A stretch of DNA of 64,000 nucleotides from Chloroflexota bacterium (GCA_024434165.1 QMIW01000001.1:124001-188000); one strand, 5' to 3'; shown: positions 8,031-17,400, counted from the first letter of the stretch. The notes: a model not told the origin generated them from the letters alone. Made by a program: numbers and translations.

Positions 8031-10142
8031 ATGTCTGCACGAACCCCCGCTTCTCCCCGCGTTCGCGTCCTTCAAGCCAGTCTGATCGCAGCGGTCAGCC
8101 TTGTGTCGTTTGCCGTGCTTTCCGTTCCGTTTGGGCTGAGTCCCACCCCGCAGACGGTGGCGGTCGGCGAAGTGGCGCAGACCACCATCCAATCGCCGTT
8201 GGATATCGAATACGTCAGCGAAGTGCGTACCGAAGAGGCGCGCAAGGCGGCGGAAAGCGCCGTCCAGCCGGTGTACACCCAGCCGGACCCCGCCATCGCC
8301 CGCCAGCAGATCGAACGCCTGCGCACCACCCTGCAGAACATCACCTCCATCCGCAATGATCCTGAATTGACGGTGGAGGAAAAACGGACCAGCCTGCTTG
8401 CGCTCAGCGACGTGCGTCTGCAGATCGAAACTGTGGACTATCTGCTCAGCATCACCGACACCCGCTGGGAGATCGTCCAGGCGGAGGCGGTGCGCGTGCT
8501 GGAGCAGGTGATGCGGCGCGCCATCTATGAAGACAAACTGGATGTGGCGGCATCGGGCGTTTCCTCATCCGTCAGCCTGACGCTGAGCGAACAGCAGTCC
8601 GCGCTGGTGACGGAACTGGTCACGGCATTCGTCGTGCCGAACAGTTTCTTCAGCCAGGAGTTGACCGACGCGGCGAAACAGGCGGCGCGCGACACGGTCA
8701 AGCCGGTGGTGCAGACCTATAAGGCAGGGGAGACCATCGTTCCGGCGGGCGAGATCATCACCCCGGCGGATATGGAAGCCTTCCAGCAGTTGGGCATGAT
8801 TCGCCCCGGTCAACGCTGGGAGGAACTCGGCGCCGCCGCCGCGATTGTCATCATCTGCGCGGTCTTTGTCCCGTTGTATTTTTACCGCCGGCGGCGCTCC
8901 GTCGTTTTGAACGATTCCAAGAACATCCTCGTCATTGCACTGCTGTTCATCCTGTTCCTGGCGGGCGCGCGCCTGTTCATCGGGCGGACGCTCGCGCCCT
9001 ACGGGTATCCGATTCAATCCGCCGCGCTTTTGTTCACTGCCCTGTTCGGGCTGGAAGTGGGGCTGGTCTTTACCATTCCATTGTGCGTCCTCGCCGCGTT
9101 TGGCTTGCCCAACTCGTTCGACCTGATGCCCTATTACCTGTTCTCCTCCCTGATCGGGCTGCTGGCGTTGGGTCCCGCCAGGCGGTTCTGGGGATTTTTA
9201 CGCGCAGGTCTGGCGATCACCCTTTCCGGCGCGGCGGCTCTGCTGGCGTTCCGTATTCCGCTCATCACGCTGGATTGGGTCGGCATTCTGCAATACATCG
9301 GCGTACTGGCATTTGCGGGCTTTTCATCGGCGAGCATCGCGCTGCTTCTGCAATACCTGCTGGCGCAGATGCTCGGTCTCACCACCGCCCTGCAATTGCT
9401 CGACATTTCCCGCCCCGATTCACCGCTCCTGCAATTCTTCCTGCGCAGCGCCCCCGGCACCTACCAGCACAGTTTGCAGGTTGCCAACCTCGCCGAACAA
9501 GCCGCCGAAAAGATCGGCGCGGATCCCCTGCTCACGCGCGTCGGCGCGCTCTTCCACGATATTGGCAAGGCGCTCAACCCGACCTTCTTCATCGAAAACC
9601 AGATGCCCGGCAGCATGAACGCGCACCAGGACGCCGACCCGTTCGAGGTTTCGGCGACCATCATCCGCCACGTTACCGACGGCGTGCAATTGGCAAAGAA
9701 ACACCGCCTCCCGCGCCGCCTGCACGATTTCATCCTCGAACATCACGGCACGCTCATCACGCACTATCAATACAATCAAGCCATGGAAGCGGCGGGCGGC
9801 GATGTGACCAAAGTGGATATCGAAAAATTCCGTTACCCGGGTCCGCGCCCGGCTTCGCGCGAAACCGCCCTGCTCATGCTCGCCGACGCCACCGAAGCCC
9901 GCGCCCGCGCCGAACGCCCCGCCAGCGACGAAGAGATTCGCGCGCTCATCACCAGCGTCATCCAGACCGTCCAGAAATACAACCAGCTCGACGACACCCT
10001 CCTCACCCTGCGCGACCTCAACCTCATCACCGAGTCGTTCGTCACCACCCTGCGCGGCACCTATCACCCGCGCATCCAGTACCCCAAAGCCGTGGTGCCG
10101 GACCAGGATGTGACCATCCTTGCGCCAAAAAAGGAAAAATGA
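8031..10142 (+). CDS. 7TM-HD domain protein (PgpH/YqfF-like phosphodiesterase)
   Basis: 703 residues. One N-terminal membrane helix, an extracytoplasmic helical domain (about 45-270), seven membrane helices (about 275-470) and a cytoplasmic HD domain with His480 in YQHSLQ, HD509-510 in LFHDIGK and later conserved H residues (NAHQDADPF, LEHHGT). Such proteins hydrolyse c-di-AMP in Firmicutes (PgpH); the same activity here is inferred. It precedes ybeY and dgkA, an arrangement common in Gram-positive and Chloroflexota genomes, and overlaps ybeY by 4 bp. Start chosen at the ATG right after the yqeY terminator. Confidence 0.93.
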   Translation: MSARTPASPRVRVLQASLIAAVSLVSFAVLSVPFGLSPTPQTVAVGEVAQTTIQSPLDIEYVSEVRTEEARKAAESAVQPVYTQPDPAIARQQIERLRTTLQNITSIRNDPELTVEEKRTSLLALSDVRLQIETVDYLLSITDTRWEIVQAEAVRVLEQVMRRAIYEDKLDVAASGVSSSVSLTLSEQQSALVTELVTAFVVPNSFFSQELTDAAKQAARDTVKPVVQTYKAGETIVPAGEIITPADMEAFQQLGMIRPGQRWEELGAAAAIVIICAVFVPLYFYRRRRSVVLNDSKNILVIALLFILFLAGARLFIGRTLAPYGYPIQSAALLFTALFGLEVGLVFTIPLCVLAAFGLPNSFDLMPYYLFSSLIGLLALGPARRFWGFLRAGLAITLSGAAALLAFRIPLITLDWVGILQYIGVLAFAGFSSASIALLLQYLLAQMLGLTTALQLLDISRPDSPLLQFFLRSAPGTYQHSLQVANLAEQAAEKIGADPLLTRVGALFHDIGKALNPTFFIENQMPGSMNAHQDADPFEVSATIIRHVTDGVQLAKKHRLPRRLHDFILEHHGTLITHYQYNQAMEAAGGDVTKVDIEKFRYPGPRPASRETALLMLADATEARARAERPASDEEIRALITSVIQTVQKYNQLDDTLLTLRDLNLITESFVTTLRGTYHPRIQYPKAVVPDQDVTILAPKKEK

Positions 10143-10609
10143 TTTTCATAGACAACCCAATGAATTTTCGGGAAACGGCGCTGCTCGAACGCGCCGCCCT
10201 GTTCACACTGGAACTTGTCCCGCCTCTCAACCCGGACCTCGGAATTGATTCCGCAAACGCAGACCTGACCATCGTGCTGACCGACGACCGGCAGCTTCAC
10301 GAACTGAACCTGGATTATCTCGACGTGGATGCGCCCACGGACGTTCTCTCCTTCCCCGCCTCCGAAACGGACCCGGAAACGGGGACAACATACCTGGGCG
10401 ATATCGTCCTTTCAGTTCCCCGTGCCATGGAGCAGGCGCAGGCGGCGGGTCACAGCGTGGAAGCGGAAGCGCAATTGCTCGTCGTGCATGGGGTTCTCCA
10501 CCTGCTCGGCTACGACCACGCCGCCGAAGAGGAAAAAGCCGTCATGTGGGCGGAACAGGCGAAGGTGCTGGAAAGGCTGGGACTCTCGCGCATCAAAATA
10601 CAGGAATGA
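10139..10609 (+). CDS. ybeY: Endoribonuclease YbeY
   Basis: 156 residues. The zinc site HGVLHLLGYDH (His117, His121, His127) is intact, and the upstream PTDVLSFPASE and YLGDIVLS segments are typical. YbeY acts in 16S rRNA 3'-end maturation and ribosome quality control. ATG overlaps the stop of the 7TM-HD gene (ATGA) and dgkA starts one base after its stop, so the three genes form an operon. Confidence 0.97.
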   Translation: MIFIDNPMNFRETALLERAALFTLELVPPLNPDLGIDSANADLTIVLTDDRQLHELNLDYLDVDAPTDVLSFPASETDPETGTTYLGDIVLSVPRAMEQAQAAGHSVEAEAQLLVVHGVLHLLGYDHAAEEEKAVMWAEQAKVLERLGLSRIKIQE

Positions 10610-10610
10610 C

Positions 10611-10997
10611 ATGAAAGCCTTTCTGCTCTCGCGGATTCAGTCAGTTCGTCATGCCGTGCGCGGCTGGCTGTACGCCCTGCGCACCCAGCGCAACGCATGG
10701 ATTCACAGCGCCGTTGCAACGGTGGTTCTGATTCTGGGAATCTGGCTGGGGCTTTCGCCGCTCGATTGGGCGGTCATCATATTGACGATTGCGATGGTGT
10801 TTGCTGCGGAGTTTATGAACACCGCCATCGAAGCCGTGGTGGATTTAGCCAGCCCGGAAAGCCACCCGCTCGCAAAAATCGGCAAGGACGTGGGCGCGGC
10901 GGCGGTGCTGGTTGCCGCTCTTGCCGCCATTCTGGTGGGCTTGCTCATTCTCGGTCCGCCGCTTCTGATGAAACTTGCTGGAATATTCGGTTATTGA
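10611..10997 (+). CDS. dgkA: Diacylglycerol/undecaprenol kinase
   Basis: 128 residues, three membrane helices with an amphipathic N-terminus; the active-site run EFMNTAIEAVVDL and the DVGAAAVLVAA helix identify the DgkA family. It phosphorylates undecaprenol or diacylglycerol at the inner membrane face, recycling lipid carriers; which substrate is used cannot be told from sequence. Last gene of the 8031-10997 operon. Confidence 0.95.
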   Translation: MKAFLLSRIQSVRHAVRGWLYALRTQRNAWIHSAVATVVLILGIWLGLSPLDWAVIILTIAMVFAAEFMNTAIEAVVDLASPESHPLAKIGKDVGAAAVLVAALAAILVGLLILGPPLLMKLAGIFGY

Positions 10998-11072
10998 CTC
11001 ACCCTGCGCGGCAGGAGGACCCTTTGGGATCGGTCGTGTGTTTTGCCCTCGCTGGGCGGGCTGCCCCTGTGG

Positions 11073-11135
11073 TTTACTGATCACTGTCCGCTGCTTTTCA
11101 CTTCTCGCAACCTGCAACCTGATACCTGCAACCGG
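11073..11135 (+). repeat. Heptanucleotide array, nine units
   Basis: Nine consecutive 7-bp units keep register: TTTACTG, ATCACTG, TCCGCTG, CTTTTCA, CTTCTCG, CAACCTG, CAACCTG, ATACCTG, CAACCGG. It ends 7 bp before the start of the endonuclease IV gene and contributes the GGAG ribosome-site region. Confidence 0.85.
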
Positions 11136-11142
11136 AGTCCCC

Positions 11143-11994
11143 ATGTCTCTCTCTTTCAAATTTGGAACCGTCGGCTCGCCCATTGGAACGCCCAAAAAAC
11201 CGGGCGGGACGGTCGGCGCCATTGCGTTCAGCAAATCCATTGGGCTGGATGCGCTCGAACTCGGCTGGGTGCAATCCGTCCGCGTGACCGAAGCCACCTG
11301 TGCGGCGATCAAGGCTGCGGGTCAGCAAGAGGCGGTGGCGTTGAGCGTCCATGCGCCGTACTTCATCAATCTAAACGCTGCCGGCGAGGAGTGGCCCAAA
11401 TCCCGCAAGCGCCTGATGGATGCGGCGCACTATGGTTATCTTGCCGGTGCAACGGACATCATCTTCCATCCCGGTTCGTATTTCGGCAGCGATCCGGCGG
11501 AGGTGTTGAAGGCTGCCATCCCGCGTTTGGAAGGCTGCGTGAAGGAATTGCAGAAGAACGGCGACCAGGTCATACTGCGCCCGGAAACAATGGGCAAATC
11601 TGCCATGCTGGGTTCGTTCGAGGATGCGCTTGCCATGAGCAAAGCCATGGACATGGTTCAGCCCTGCCTCGATTTTGCCCACCTGCACGCGCGCCCCGGC
11701 GACGGCTCGATGAACACCTACGACGAATGGTCGCGCCTGCTGGAGAAATACGGCAAGGCGCTGGGCGGCAGGGCGTTGAAGCGTTTGCACATTCACCTTT
11801 CCGGCATCGAGTACGGACCGAAGGGCGAGAAAAATCATCTCCCGCTGGCGGAGGCGGACCTCAACCTCAAAGCCTTGTTCAAAGCCATGAAGGAGTTCGG
11901 CTGCGGCGGGCGCATCCTGTGCGAAAGCCCCGTCATGGAGGAGGATGCGCTGTTCATGAAAAAGACGTGGATGAAAGTGAGCGGCGAAAAGTAG
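11143..11994 (+). CDS. nfo: Endonuclease IV (AP endonuclease family 2)
   Basis: 283 residues, full family length. TIM-barrel metal ligands are visible: VHAPYF, FHPGSY, RPETMG, CLDFAHLHAR, HIHLSG and ILCESP. It cleaves DNA 5' of abasic sites in base-excision repair. The ATG at 11143 is chosen for the family N-terminus and a GGAG site; longer in-frame starts would translate the heptamer array. Monocistronic, ending in a terminator at 12010. Confidence 0.95.
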   Translation: MSLSFKFGTVGSPIGTPKKPGGTVGAIAFSKSIGLDALELGWVQSVRVTEATCAAIKAAGQQEAVALSVHAPYFINLNAAGEEWPKSRKRLMDAAHYGYLAGATDIIFHPGSYFGSDPAEVLKAAIPRLEGCVKELQKNGDQVILRPETMGKSAMLGSFEDALAMSKAMDMVQPCLDFAHLHARPGDGSMNTYDEWSRLLEKYGKALGGRALKRLHIHLSGIEYGPKGEKNHLPLAEADLNLKALFKAMKEFGCGGRILCESPVMEEDALFMKKTWMKVSGEK

Positions 11995-12009
11995 GGAAAT
12001 TCCAAAATA

Positions 12010-12054
12010 AAAACACATCCCGTTCAGTCTAGACGAACGGGATGTGTTTTTTTT
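12010..12054. terminator. Bidirectional terminator between nfo and protease gene
   Basis: Arms AACACATCCCGTTC and GAACGGGATGTGTT with T-runs on both strands, placed between convergent genes. Confidence 0.92.
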
Positions 12055-12062
12055 ACGGAGGA

Positions 12063-13715
12063 TTATCTGGTAAGCCCGACGTTCAATTCGTTCAAAGCCG
12101 GGTCGTCTGCATCAGCGATAAGGTTGTCTGCAAAGGAGTCGTAATAACCCTGCGCGGAGTAGACCACGGTGAACTGGGTGTTGCGCGGAATGCCGGTGAT
12201 GGCGTAGGAGCCGTCTGCGCCGGTTTGCAGGTAGGTGTTGATGTATTTCTCTGCAAAGTTTTCGTTGCGCCACTGTTCGTAGGTGGTGCCGGGCGTGAGG
12301 ACGAACACATACGCGCCGGAGATCGGGTTGTTGGTCGAGGCGTCGTAGACGATGCCGAAGAGGGTGATCGTATCGCCGCTTGGCTGGGTGGGCTGCTCGG
12401 TGGTGCCGCCGCCTCCCACCACCACTTCCTGCGATGAGCCGATGAGCCTGAGCGGTTCGCCCGCATAGAGCTCGACGCGGTACGTGCCGCCGGGCAGCGG
12501 GTTGCCTTCATTGGGCAGGTAGGTTCCGAAGAGACCCTGCTCGTCCCATTCCCAGGCGTAACTGTATTCGGCGACCTTTTGTCCGTCCTTGTACCAGTAT
12601 TCCACCAGCACTTCGCCGTTGGTCATGCCCGAATACGCGAAGCCGGAGGTAATGCACAAAGGACCGGCGGGATAGGAACCGACCGTGCTTTCCGTCCACT
12701 CGCACTTTTGCGGCGTGCTGGGCGAGGTATCCAGCCAGACGAAATCGGAAGCCGCTTCATTGCCGCTGCCAGGCTGACTCACCACACCGGGCAGGCTGTA
12801 GGGGCTGGTATATTGCCTGCCTGCCTGCGCCGCCTGAATCAAAGGCATGGCAAGGTTCACCGGGCGGATGCCGTTCAAAAAGCCGCCGATGGGAACGCAG
12901 CTGTCGTTTTGATCCACCACGCCGTCCCCGTTGGTATCCTGCACCAGACGGCAATCGGAAGTTTCCGAATCCCGGCTGGCGGCGGCAATGGTCGGCACGC
13001 CGATGATGTTCCCGTTGTTATCCGCCGCGAGCCCGCCGGAGTTGCCGCCGGAGATGGTCGCATCGGTCTTGATCCAGGCGCGGTCTCCAAGCTGGTCTTC
13101 GGAGGAGAACCCGGAGATGGTCCCTTTGGTGAAGGTGATGGTGTTCCCGCCGATGGATGGGAACCCGAAGATGTTGATGCTGTCGCCCACGTGGACGTTA
13201 TCCGAATTGCCCATTTCCACATAGGGCAGGTTCAGCGTGTTGGGGTCAACGGCTGTGCCGTTCACAGTGGAGGTGATTTGAATGACGGCAAGGTCGAGGA
13301 AGCCGTCCACCGCCAGGACTTGCGCCATGTAGGAAGGCACGGCGGGTTTATCCTCTGATACGATGATCGAAATGCCAAGCGCATCGGGTTCGTTTTCCGC
13401 ATCTCCCTGCGAGGCGGGGCTGGCGACGTGTGCATTGGTCAAAATCAAGCCGGTGGGGGTGAGGATGGTCCCGGAGCCGACATAACCGGGGACGAGCTCG
13501 CCGTTTTGATTGAACAAGCCCAGGATTTGCACGGTGGCGGAAATCAGCCTGGCGCGGTTGGCGGAGGAAAGGTCGCCCGCTTCGCTGCCCGGGGTATCGT
13601 TGGGCGTCACCGGCGTGACCGGCTCCACGGCGGGCGTGCCCCCGCGGCATGCCAGCGATACGATGACGAGCATGGTCAGCAGGAACCAGAAAGGTTTAAA
13701 TAATTTTGGTTTCAT
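12063..13715 (-). CDS. Secreted trypsin-like (S1C/HtrA-type) serine protease, lipoprotein
   Basis: 550 residues. A lipoprotein signal peptide ends at SLAC (Cys23). The protease domain has the triad His96 (LTNAHVAS), Asp141 (LDLAVIQ) and Ser226 (GGNSGG), but no PDZ domain follows. A DTNGDGVVDQND segment resembles a calcium loop and lies near two Cys. The tail (about 445-550) is a carboxypeptidase-regulatory-like beta sandwich (ITLFGIVYDASTNNPISGAYVFVL). Likely displayed outside the membrane for protein quality control or processing. It is third in a minus-strand operon after the PrsW-like and single-TM proteins, with AGAGG before its ATG. Confidence 0.9.
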   Translation of the reverse strand: MKPKLFKPFWFLLTMLVIVSLACRGGTPAVEPVTPVTPNDTPGSEAGDLSSANRARLISATVQILGLFNQNGELVPGYVGSGTILTPTGLILTNAHVASPASQGDAENEPDALGISIIVSEDKPAVPSYMAQVLAVDGFLDLAVIQITSTVNGTAVDPNTLNLPYVEMGNSDNVHVGDSINIFGFPSIGGNTITFTKGTISGFSSEDQLGDRAWIKTDATISGGNSGGLAADNNGNIIGVPTIAAASRDSETSDCRLVQDTNGDGVVDQNDSCVPIGGFLNGIRPVNLAMPLIQAAQAGRQYTSPYSLPGVVSQPGSGNEAASDFVWLDTSPSTPQKCEWTESTVGSYPAGPLCITSGFAYSGMTNGEVLVEYWYKDGQKVAEYSYAWEWDEQGLFGTYLPNEGNPLPGGTYRVELYAGEPLRLIGSSQEVVVGGGGTTEQPTQPSGDTITLFGIVYDASTNNPISGAYVFVLTPGTTYEQWRNENFAEKYINTYLQTGADGSYAITGIPRNTQFTVVYSAQGYYDSFADNLIADADDPALNELNVGLTR

Positions 13716-13727
13716 GTCTTGCCTCTG

Positions 13728-14300
13728 CTAGAAATTAAGAGACTGGAGGAAGAGGTGGAAGCGGTCCAGGTCGAGATCATAGTTCTTTTCATCCGCCTGG
13801 AAGGAAACCACAATGGCGTGGTCGCCGTTCAGGAAGACGTAATCCGTGCCGCGCACCACGCTGGGAATTTCCGTGTGGGTCAGGTCGGGATTGGACTCGA
13901 CGAAAACATAATTGATCTCGAACGCATTGCGCCCATAGACGGTCACTTCGCGCTGGTCCAACATGCGGAAGGCGAGCAGGTCGCGCGCATGTTCGAGCGA
14001 TACGAGACCGGCAACTTCAGCCGCGGTCGCTTCGCTGGTGACGACGACCTTGCGGATCGTGTACGTTGCGCCGAAACCGGTGGAGTTGATGTCGGTGGTG
14101 CGCAGGAGCACATCGCCCGAAGGCTCGGATTGCAGCCAGCCTTTCGGCGCTTCGGCGCTGATGCCCTCCGCGCTGAACGGGATGCTGGCGTTTTCGACGC
14201 TGGATTTGTAGAACCATCCTGCGGCGAGCGCGGCGATGGTCACGAGGACAACGGTGATTTCTGCAAAGCGGTCGCCGAGGGAACCTTGTTTGTTTGCCAT
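13728..14300 (-). CDS. Membrane-anchored protein of unknown function
   Basis: 190 residues. One membrane helix (about 17-32, VVLVTIAALAAGWFY) followed by an extracytoplasmic alpha/beta domain without recognised motifs; it contains ISAEAPKGWLQSEPSG and a C-terminal HAIVVSFQADEKNYD typical of secreted proteins that resemble PsbP/DUF1795 folds, but I would not assign it. It sits 12 bp before the protease gene and 10 bp after the PrsW-like gene, so it may be a partner or substrate of either. AGGAGA precedes its ATG. Confidence 0.75.
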   Translation of the reverse strand: MANKQGSLGDRFAEITVVLVTIAALAAGWFYKSSVENASIPFSAEGISAEAPKGWLQSEPSGDVLLRTTDINSTGFGATYTIRKVVVTSEATAAEVAGLVSLEHARDLLAFRMLDQREVTVYGRNAFEINYVFVESNPDLTHTEIPSVVRGTDYVFLNGDHAIVVSFQADEKNYDLDLDRFHLFLQSLNF

Positions 14301-14310
14301 GACTGCTCTC

Positions 14311-15171
14311 CTACTTCCCCGCCTGAATGGATCTGACGCTGCGGCGCACCAGCCACAGGATGACGCCGGTGGTGGCGAGGGCGACCACGGCGGCGAGCAC
14401 GAGTCCCATCCAGGTGTTGGTCGAGGCGCCGCTCAAGGTGATGGTGGGACGGGTGACGACGCCCTGCAGCCAGTTGAATACGCCGTTGAAGACCGCCGCC
14501 AGTGTGATGCCGAGCGGCATCCACCAGATCTGCTCGGATTCAAACTTGGCGCGCCCGAGGAAATACCCCGTAATGCCGGAGAACGCCGCCTGCGCCAGCG
14601 CGACCACCGCAATGCGGATGATGCCCGCGCCCAGGTCCACGCCTCCGTTCGAGACGACGAAGTTGATATTCAGGACGGTGGCGTATCCCAGCCCGGCGGC
14701 GGTGGCGTAGATGACGCCGTCCGTCGGTTCGTCGAATTCATCCGAGTTGTAGATGCTGTATCGCACGGCGGCATATTTCAGGAATTCCTGGGTGAAGCCG
14801 ACGACGAGGATGCCGCCCAGGATGGTGGTCAACGTATCGGCACGCAGCCAGTGGGAAACACGGAAAAGGTTTTCGACGACGGGGATGCCGGCTGCCGCCG
14901 CCAGCAAAGCCCCCAGCGCAAAGACACCCAGCACATAGCCTTTGGGTTCGGGTTCAGCCCGGTCCTGCATGTAGAAAAAGATCAACCAGATGGCGGCAGG
15001 CACAAGTGCAAGAAAAACGCCTGTCAATAATAGTGTGGTGTTCGTAAACACCGGCTGGACGGCGCCGTCCACTGCGTAGACGATGCCCACGAAAACAATC
15101 AGGCCGACGATCAGCAGGATTTCGTCGCGCCAGATGTGTTTCCGTTCGTGAATGGCTTTTGGCTCATTCAT
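14311..15171 (-). CDS. PrsW-like membrane protein with altered catalytic motifs
   Basis: 286 residues, eight to nine hydrophobic segments. The layout (FFYMQDRAEPEP loop, FTQEFLKYAAVRY, GLGYATVLNINFV, FSGITGYFLG) is that of the PrsW/CPBP intramembrane protease family. Key positions differ: the EExxK motif reads QEFLK, the usual Glu in GxGFAxxEN is Leu, and the His of the third motif is Gln. It may therefore be non-proteolytic. The start at 15171 has AAAGGAGG ten bases upstream; the longer open frame is not supported. First gene of an operon with the single-TM protein and the protease. Confidence 0.78.
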   Translation of the reverse strand: MNEPKAIHERKHIWRDEILLIVGLIVFVGIVYAVDGAVQPVFTNTTLLLTGVFLALVPAAIWLIFFYMQDRAEPEPKGYVLGVFALGALLAAAAGIPVVENLFRVSHWLRADTLTTILGGILVVGFTQEFLKYAAVRYSIYNSDEFDEPTDGVIYATAAGLGYATVLNINFVVSNGGVDLGAGIIRIAVVALAQAAFSGITGYFLGRAKFESEQIWWMPLGITLAAVFNGVFNWLQGVVTRPTITLSGASTNTWMGLVLAAVVALATTGVILWLVRRSVRSIQAGK

Positions 15172-15235
15172 ACGGTCGTTCCTCCTTTTGTTGGTATTTA
15201 TCACATTCATCATATTGTAAACCCGATGAATGTCA

Positions 15236-15330
15236 ATAGGAATGATGGGTTTGCGCCGCTGCCGCTTCGGGAGCGCAGCCGGTGGGGAGGACGATCTTGG
15301 GGTCGGAAAAGTTCCAGGGCGGCATCCGCT
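15236..15330. repeat. Repeat-derived spacer
   Basis: The stretch between the PrsW-like and GNAT genes includes GCCGCTGCCGCTTCGGGAGC and GGTGGGGAGGACGATC pieces resembling the GC-rich palindromic repeats at 2937 and 47937. No gene is seen. Confidence 0.35.
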
Positions 15331-15896
15331 CAGAGGCGGGCAGACAGCCCAAAGTCCGAGGGAAGAAGCGAGAACATGTGGGCGTCGTAGATGTTCTGCC
15401 GGACGGTCATCCGGTTGAGCAAGATTCCCTCGTAGTGCGCTCCAATCTTTTCGGCGACCCGTTTGCTGGCGTGATTTCCAACCGCGATGACGATCTCCGC
15501 CCGAATCAACCTCACCTGCTCGAAGGCGTAGCGGGCGGCGAGTTTTGCGGCGCGCCCGGCGAAACCGCACCCGTGATGGGAGGTGCGAATCCAATAGCCG
15601 AGGTTGCAGAATTTATAGACCGGGTGAATGTGACTCAAACCGCAGCCGCCGAGGAATTCCTGCGTGTTCGCATCGGTAACGGCGAAGGCATACAGCGAGC
15701 CGCGCGGCCACTCGGCGCGTGTGACGGCGATGAAGTTCTTTGCCGTTTCGCTCGTGTATCCTGCATGTGCCCACGACATCCACGGGCTGAGTTCGGGCAG
15801 GGAATCCTGTACGGCTTTGTGCAGGTCGTACTCGTCCCCAAATTCGTAGGGTCGCAGCGTGACGACCCCGTCGGTGAGTTTTGCGTATGGAAACAT
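15330..15896 (-). CDS. GNAT acetyltransferase, RimJ/RimL type
   Basis: 188 residues. Starts MFPYAKLTDGVVTLRPYEFGDE and has the RimJ/RimL acetyl-CoA layout: HPVYKFCNLGYWIRTSHHGCGFAGRAAKLAARYAFEQ and VGNHASKRVAEKIGAHYEG. It acetylates an amine, often an N-terminus of a ribosomal protein or a small molecule; the substrate is unknown. Start at 15896 is the family start; upstream residues come from repeat DNA. No ribosome site is obvious. Confidence 0.88.
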   Translation of the reverse strand: MFPYAKLTDGVVTLRPYEFGDEYDLHKAVQDSLPELSPWMSWAHAGYTSETAKNFIAVTRAEWPRGSLYAFAVTDANTQEFLGGCGLSHIHPVYKFCNLGYWIRTSHHGCGFAGRAAKLAARYAFEQVRLIRAEIVIAVGNHASKRVAEKIGAHYEGILLNRMTVRQNIYDAHMFSLLPSDFGLSARL

Positions 15897-16229
15897 AAGG
15901 GCGTCAACCGGCGGTGAACAGAGTTGAACAAAGACGGCTCTCCCGTAATTAACGGGAAAGAGCCTTAACACGAAGGACACAAAGTGCACAAAGGGGGGAA
16001 AGAGCCCTTGATTTTATGGGTTTTTCCTTTGTGACCGTCGTGTCCTTTGTATTTGCCAGTACCTGGCACAGGTGAAAAGAGTTGTCACTTTAAAAACGGT
16101 AGAGCCACAAAGACAAGATTTCCTTATCATCTCTGCCGCTCTTCGTTCATCCAGGCGAATTAAACAAAAAGAGACACTGGTTCACGAAATGATGATCCGT
16201 GTCTCCATATTTCTTTGCATGGCGGGGAA
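15897..16229. other. Intergenic region with repeats
   Basis: 333 bp without a gene. It holds a palindrome GGCTCTCCCGTAATTAACGG (continuing to AGAGCC, 15936-15964) matching the one near 5412, a 10-bp-period run (CACGAAGGAC ACAAAGTGCA CAAAGG at about 15969-15994) whose inverted copy CCTTTGTGACCGTCGTGTCC lies at 16026-16045, and a GAGACAC/GTGTCTC hairpin at about 16170-16205. Confidence 0.6.
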
Positions 16230-16886
16230 TCAGGAAATGTAATCTCTCAAATTGTGTTCCACCGCGTAAGCCGCCGCTTCGGCGCGGTTGTTCACGTTCA
16301 ACTTCGAGAGAATGCTCGAAACGTAATTTCGCACCGTGCCTTCGCCGAGGAAGAGCGTCTTGGCGATCTCGCGGTTGGTCTTGCCTTCCGAAACGAGCAG
16401 GAGCACGTGTTTTTCCTGCTGGCTCAGGTGGGCAAACGCCGAAGCCTCCTCCTCCTTCACGGCGCGCCGCACTTCCTGGAAGACGCGCTGAGTCACTGCC
16501 GGATCGAGCAGGGCTTCGCCGCGCCCGACGGATTCGAGCGCCTTGACCAGGTCTTCGCTGCCGATCTGCTTGAGGATATACCCCGACGCCCCCGCGCGAA
16601 TGGCGGAAAAGAGCATTTCATCCTCCGCATAGGAGGTGAGCATGATGACCTTCGTGTTGGGGAACTGGTTTACGATTTGTTCGCAGGCTTCGATGCCCGA
16701 TGTTCCGGGCAGGCGAATATCCATCACGACCACATCGGGTTTGAGCGCGGCGGTTTGTTCGAGCGCCTCGCGCGCCGACCCGGCTTCTCCCACCACATCG
16801 AATTGGGGGTGCCGCTCCAACAGCGATTTCAAACCGAGCCGCACCACCTCATGATCGTCCACAAGGATGATTCGTTGTTTTTTCAT
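16230..16886 (-). CDS. NarL/LuxR-type response regulator
   Basis: 218 residues. Receiver domain 1-120 with acidic DDHE and phospho-acceptor Asp56 ([13 protein letters not shown]), Lys in YILKQIG; LuxR-type helix-turn-helix at about 150-212 ([41 protein letters not shown]). A DNA-binding transcription regulator controlled by an unlinked kinase; it is an orphan here. The start at 16886 is chosen because TAAAAT ends 7 bp upstream (leaderless); an ATG two codons earlier is the alternative. Confidence 0.95.
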   Translation of the reverse strand: MKKQRIILVDDHEVVRLGLKSLLERHPQFDVVGEAGSAREALEQTAALKPDVVVMDIRLPGTSGIEACEQIVNQFPNTKVIMLTSYAEDEMLFSAIRAGASGYILKQIGSEDLVKALESVGRGEALLDPAVTQRVFQEVRRAVKEEEASAFAHLSQQEKHVLLLVSEGKTNREIAKTLFLGEGTVRNYVSSILSKLNVNNRAEAAAYAVEHNLRDYIS

Positions 16887-16893
16887 GCGCATT

Positions 16894-16899
16894 ATTTTA
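16894..16899 (-). promoter_or_regulatory. -10 box of leaderless LuxR regulator
   Basis: TAAAAT on the minus strand, 7 bp before the ATG at 16886. Confidence 0.6.
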
Positions 16900-16929
16900 C
16901 CCCAGGAATATACAAAAAACGGGCGAAAT

Positions 16930-17400
16930 TCACGGTTTTTCGGCTTTTTTCAGGGTCTGCAAATGCTCTTCGATGTGCGCCAGGCTGCGTTCCACCCACG
17001 ATTGCAGAGTCAATTCGCCGCCCAGCGTTTCGTGACGGCTCAGGCGCGACCAGCCCTCCGCCGACATCGTCTTCAACAGGTCGAGCATTTCATTCACGCT
17101 GGCGGAAAACTCGCTCAAAATTTTTTCCAGCGGCTCTTCGCGCTGGTAGTGTTCCGCCATCCACTGATCGGCGTCGAAGCGCTTGAACTCCGGCGTCGCT
17201 TCGTTCAGCGTGCGGCGGATGCGCCCGCCATAAATGACACTGTTCACATCGCGCACGTGCGACGCCATCTGGTGCGCCGTCCATTCGCCTGCAGGTACGA
17301 CAAACGGGCTGCCAACCGACTCGCACGCGGCGCAAAACTCACGCGCGGCTTCGGCAAAGCGGTCGAGCAGTTTCTCGCGGTACTCGAACAACTCCTTCAT
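16930..17400 (-). CDS. DinB-like four-helix protein
   Basis: 156 residues. A four-helix bundle with the DinB/MDMPI N-terminal metal-site pattern: [15 protein letters not shown] and a C-terminal [12 protein letters not shown], which supply His ligands. The family includes thiol-dependent transferases of the bacillithiol/mycothiol type, but a substrate cannot be named. Its ATG overlaps the stop of the SDR gene by 4 bp, so the two are translationally coupled. Confidence 0.85.
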   Translation of the reverse strand: MKELFEYREKLLDRFAEAAREFCAACESVGSPFVVPAGEWTAHQMASHVRDVNSVIYGGRIRRTLNEATPEFKRFDADQWMAEHYQREEPLEKILSEFSASVNEMLDLLKTMSAEGWSRLSRHETLGGELTLQSWVERSLAHIEEHLQTLKKAEKP

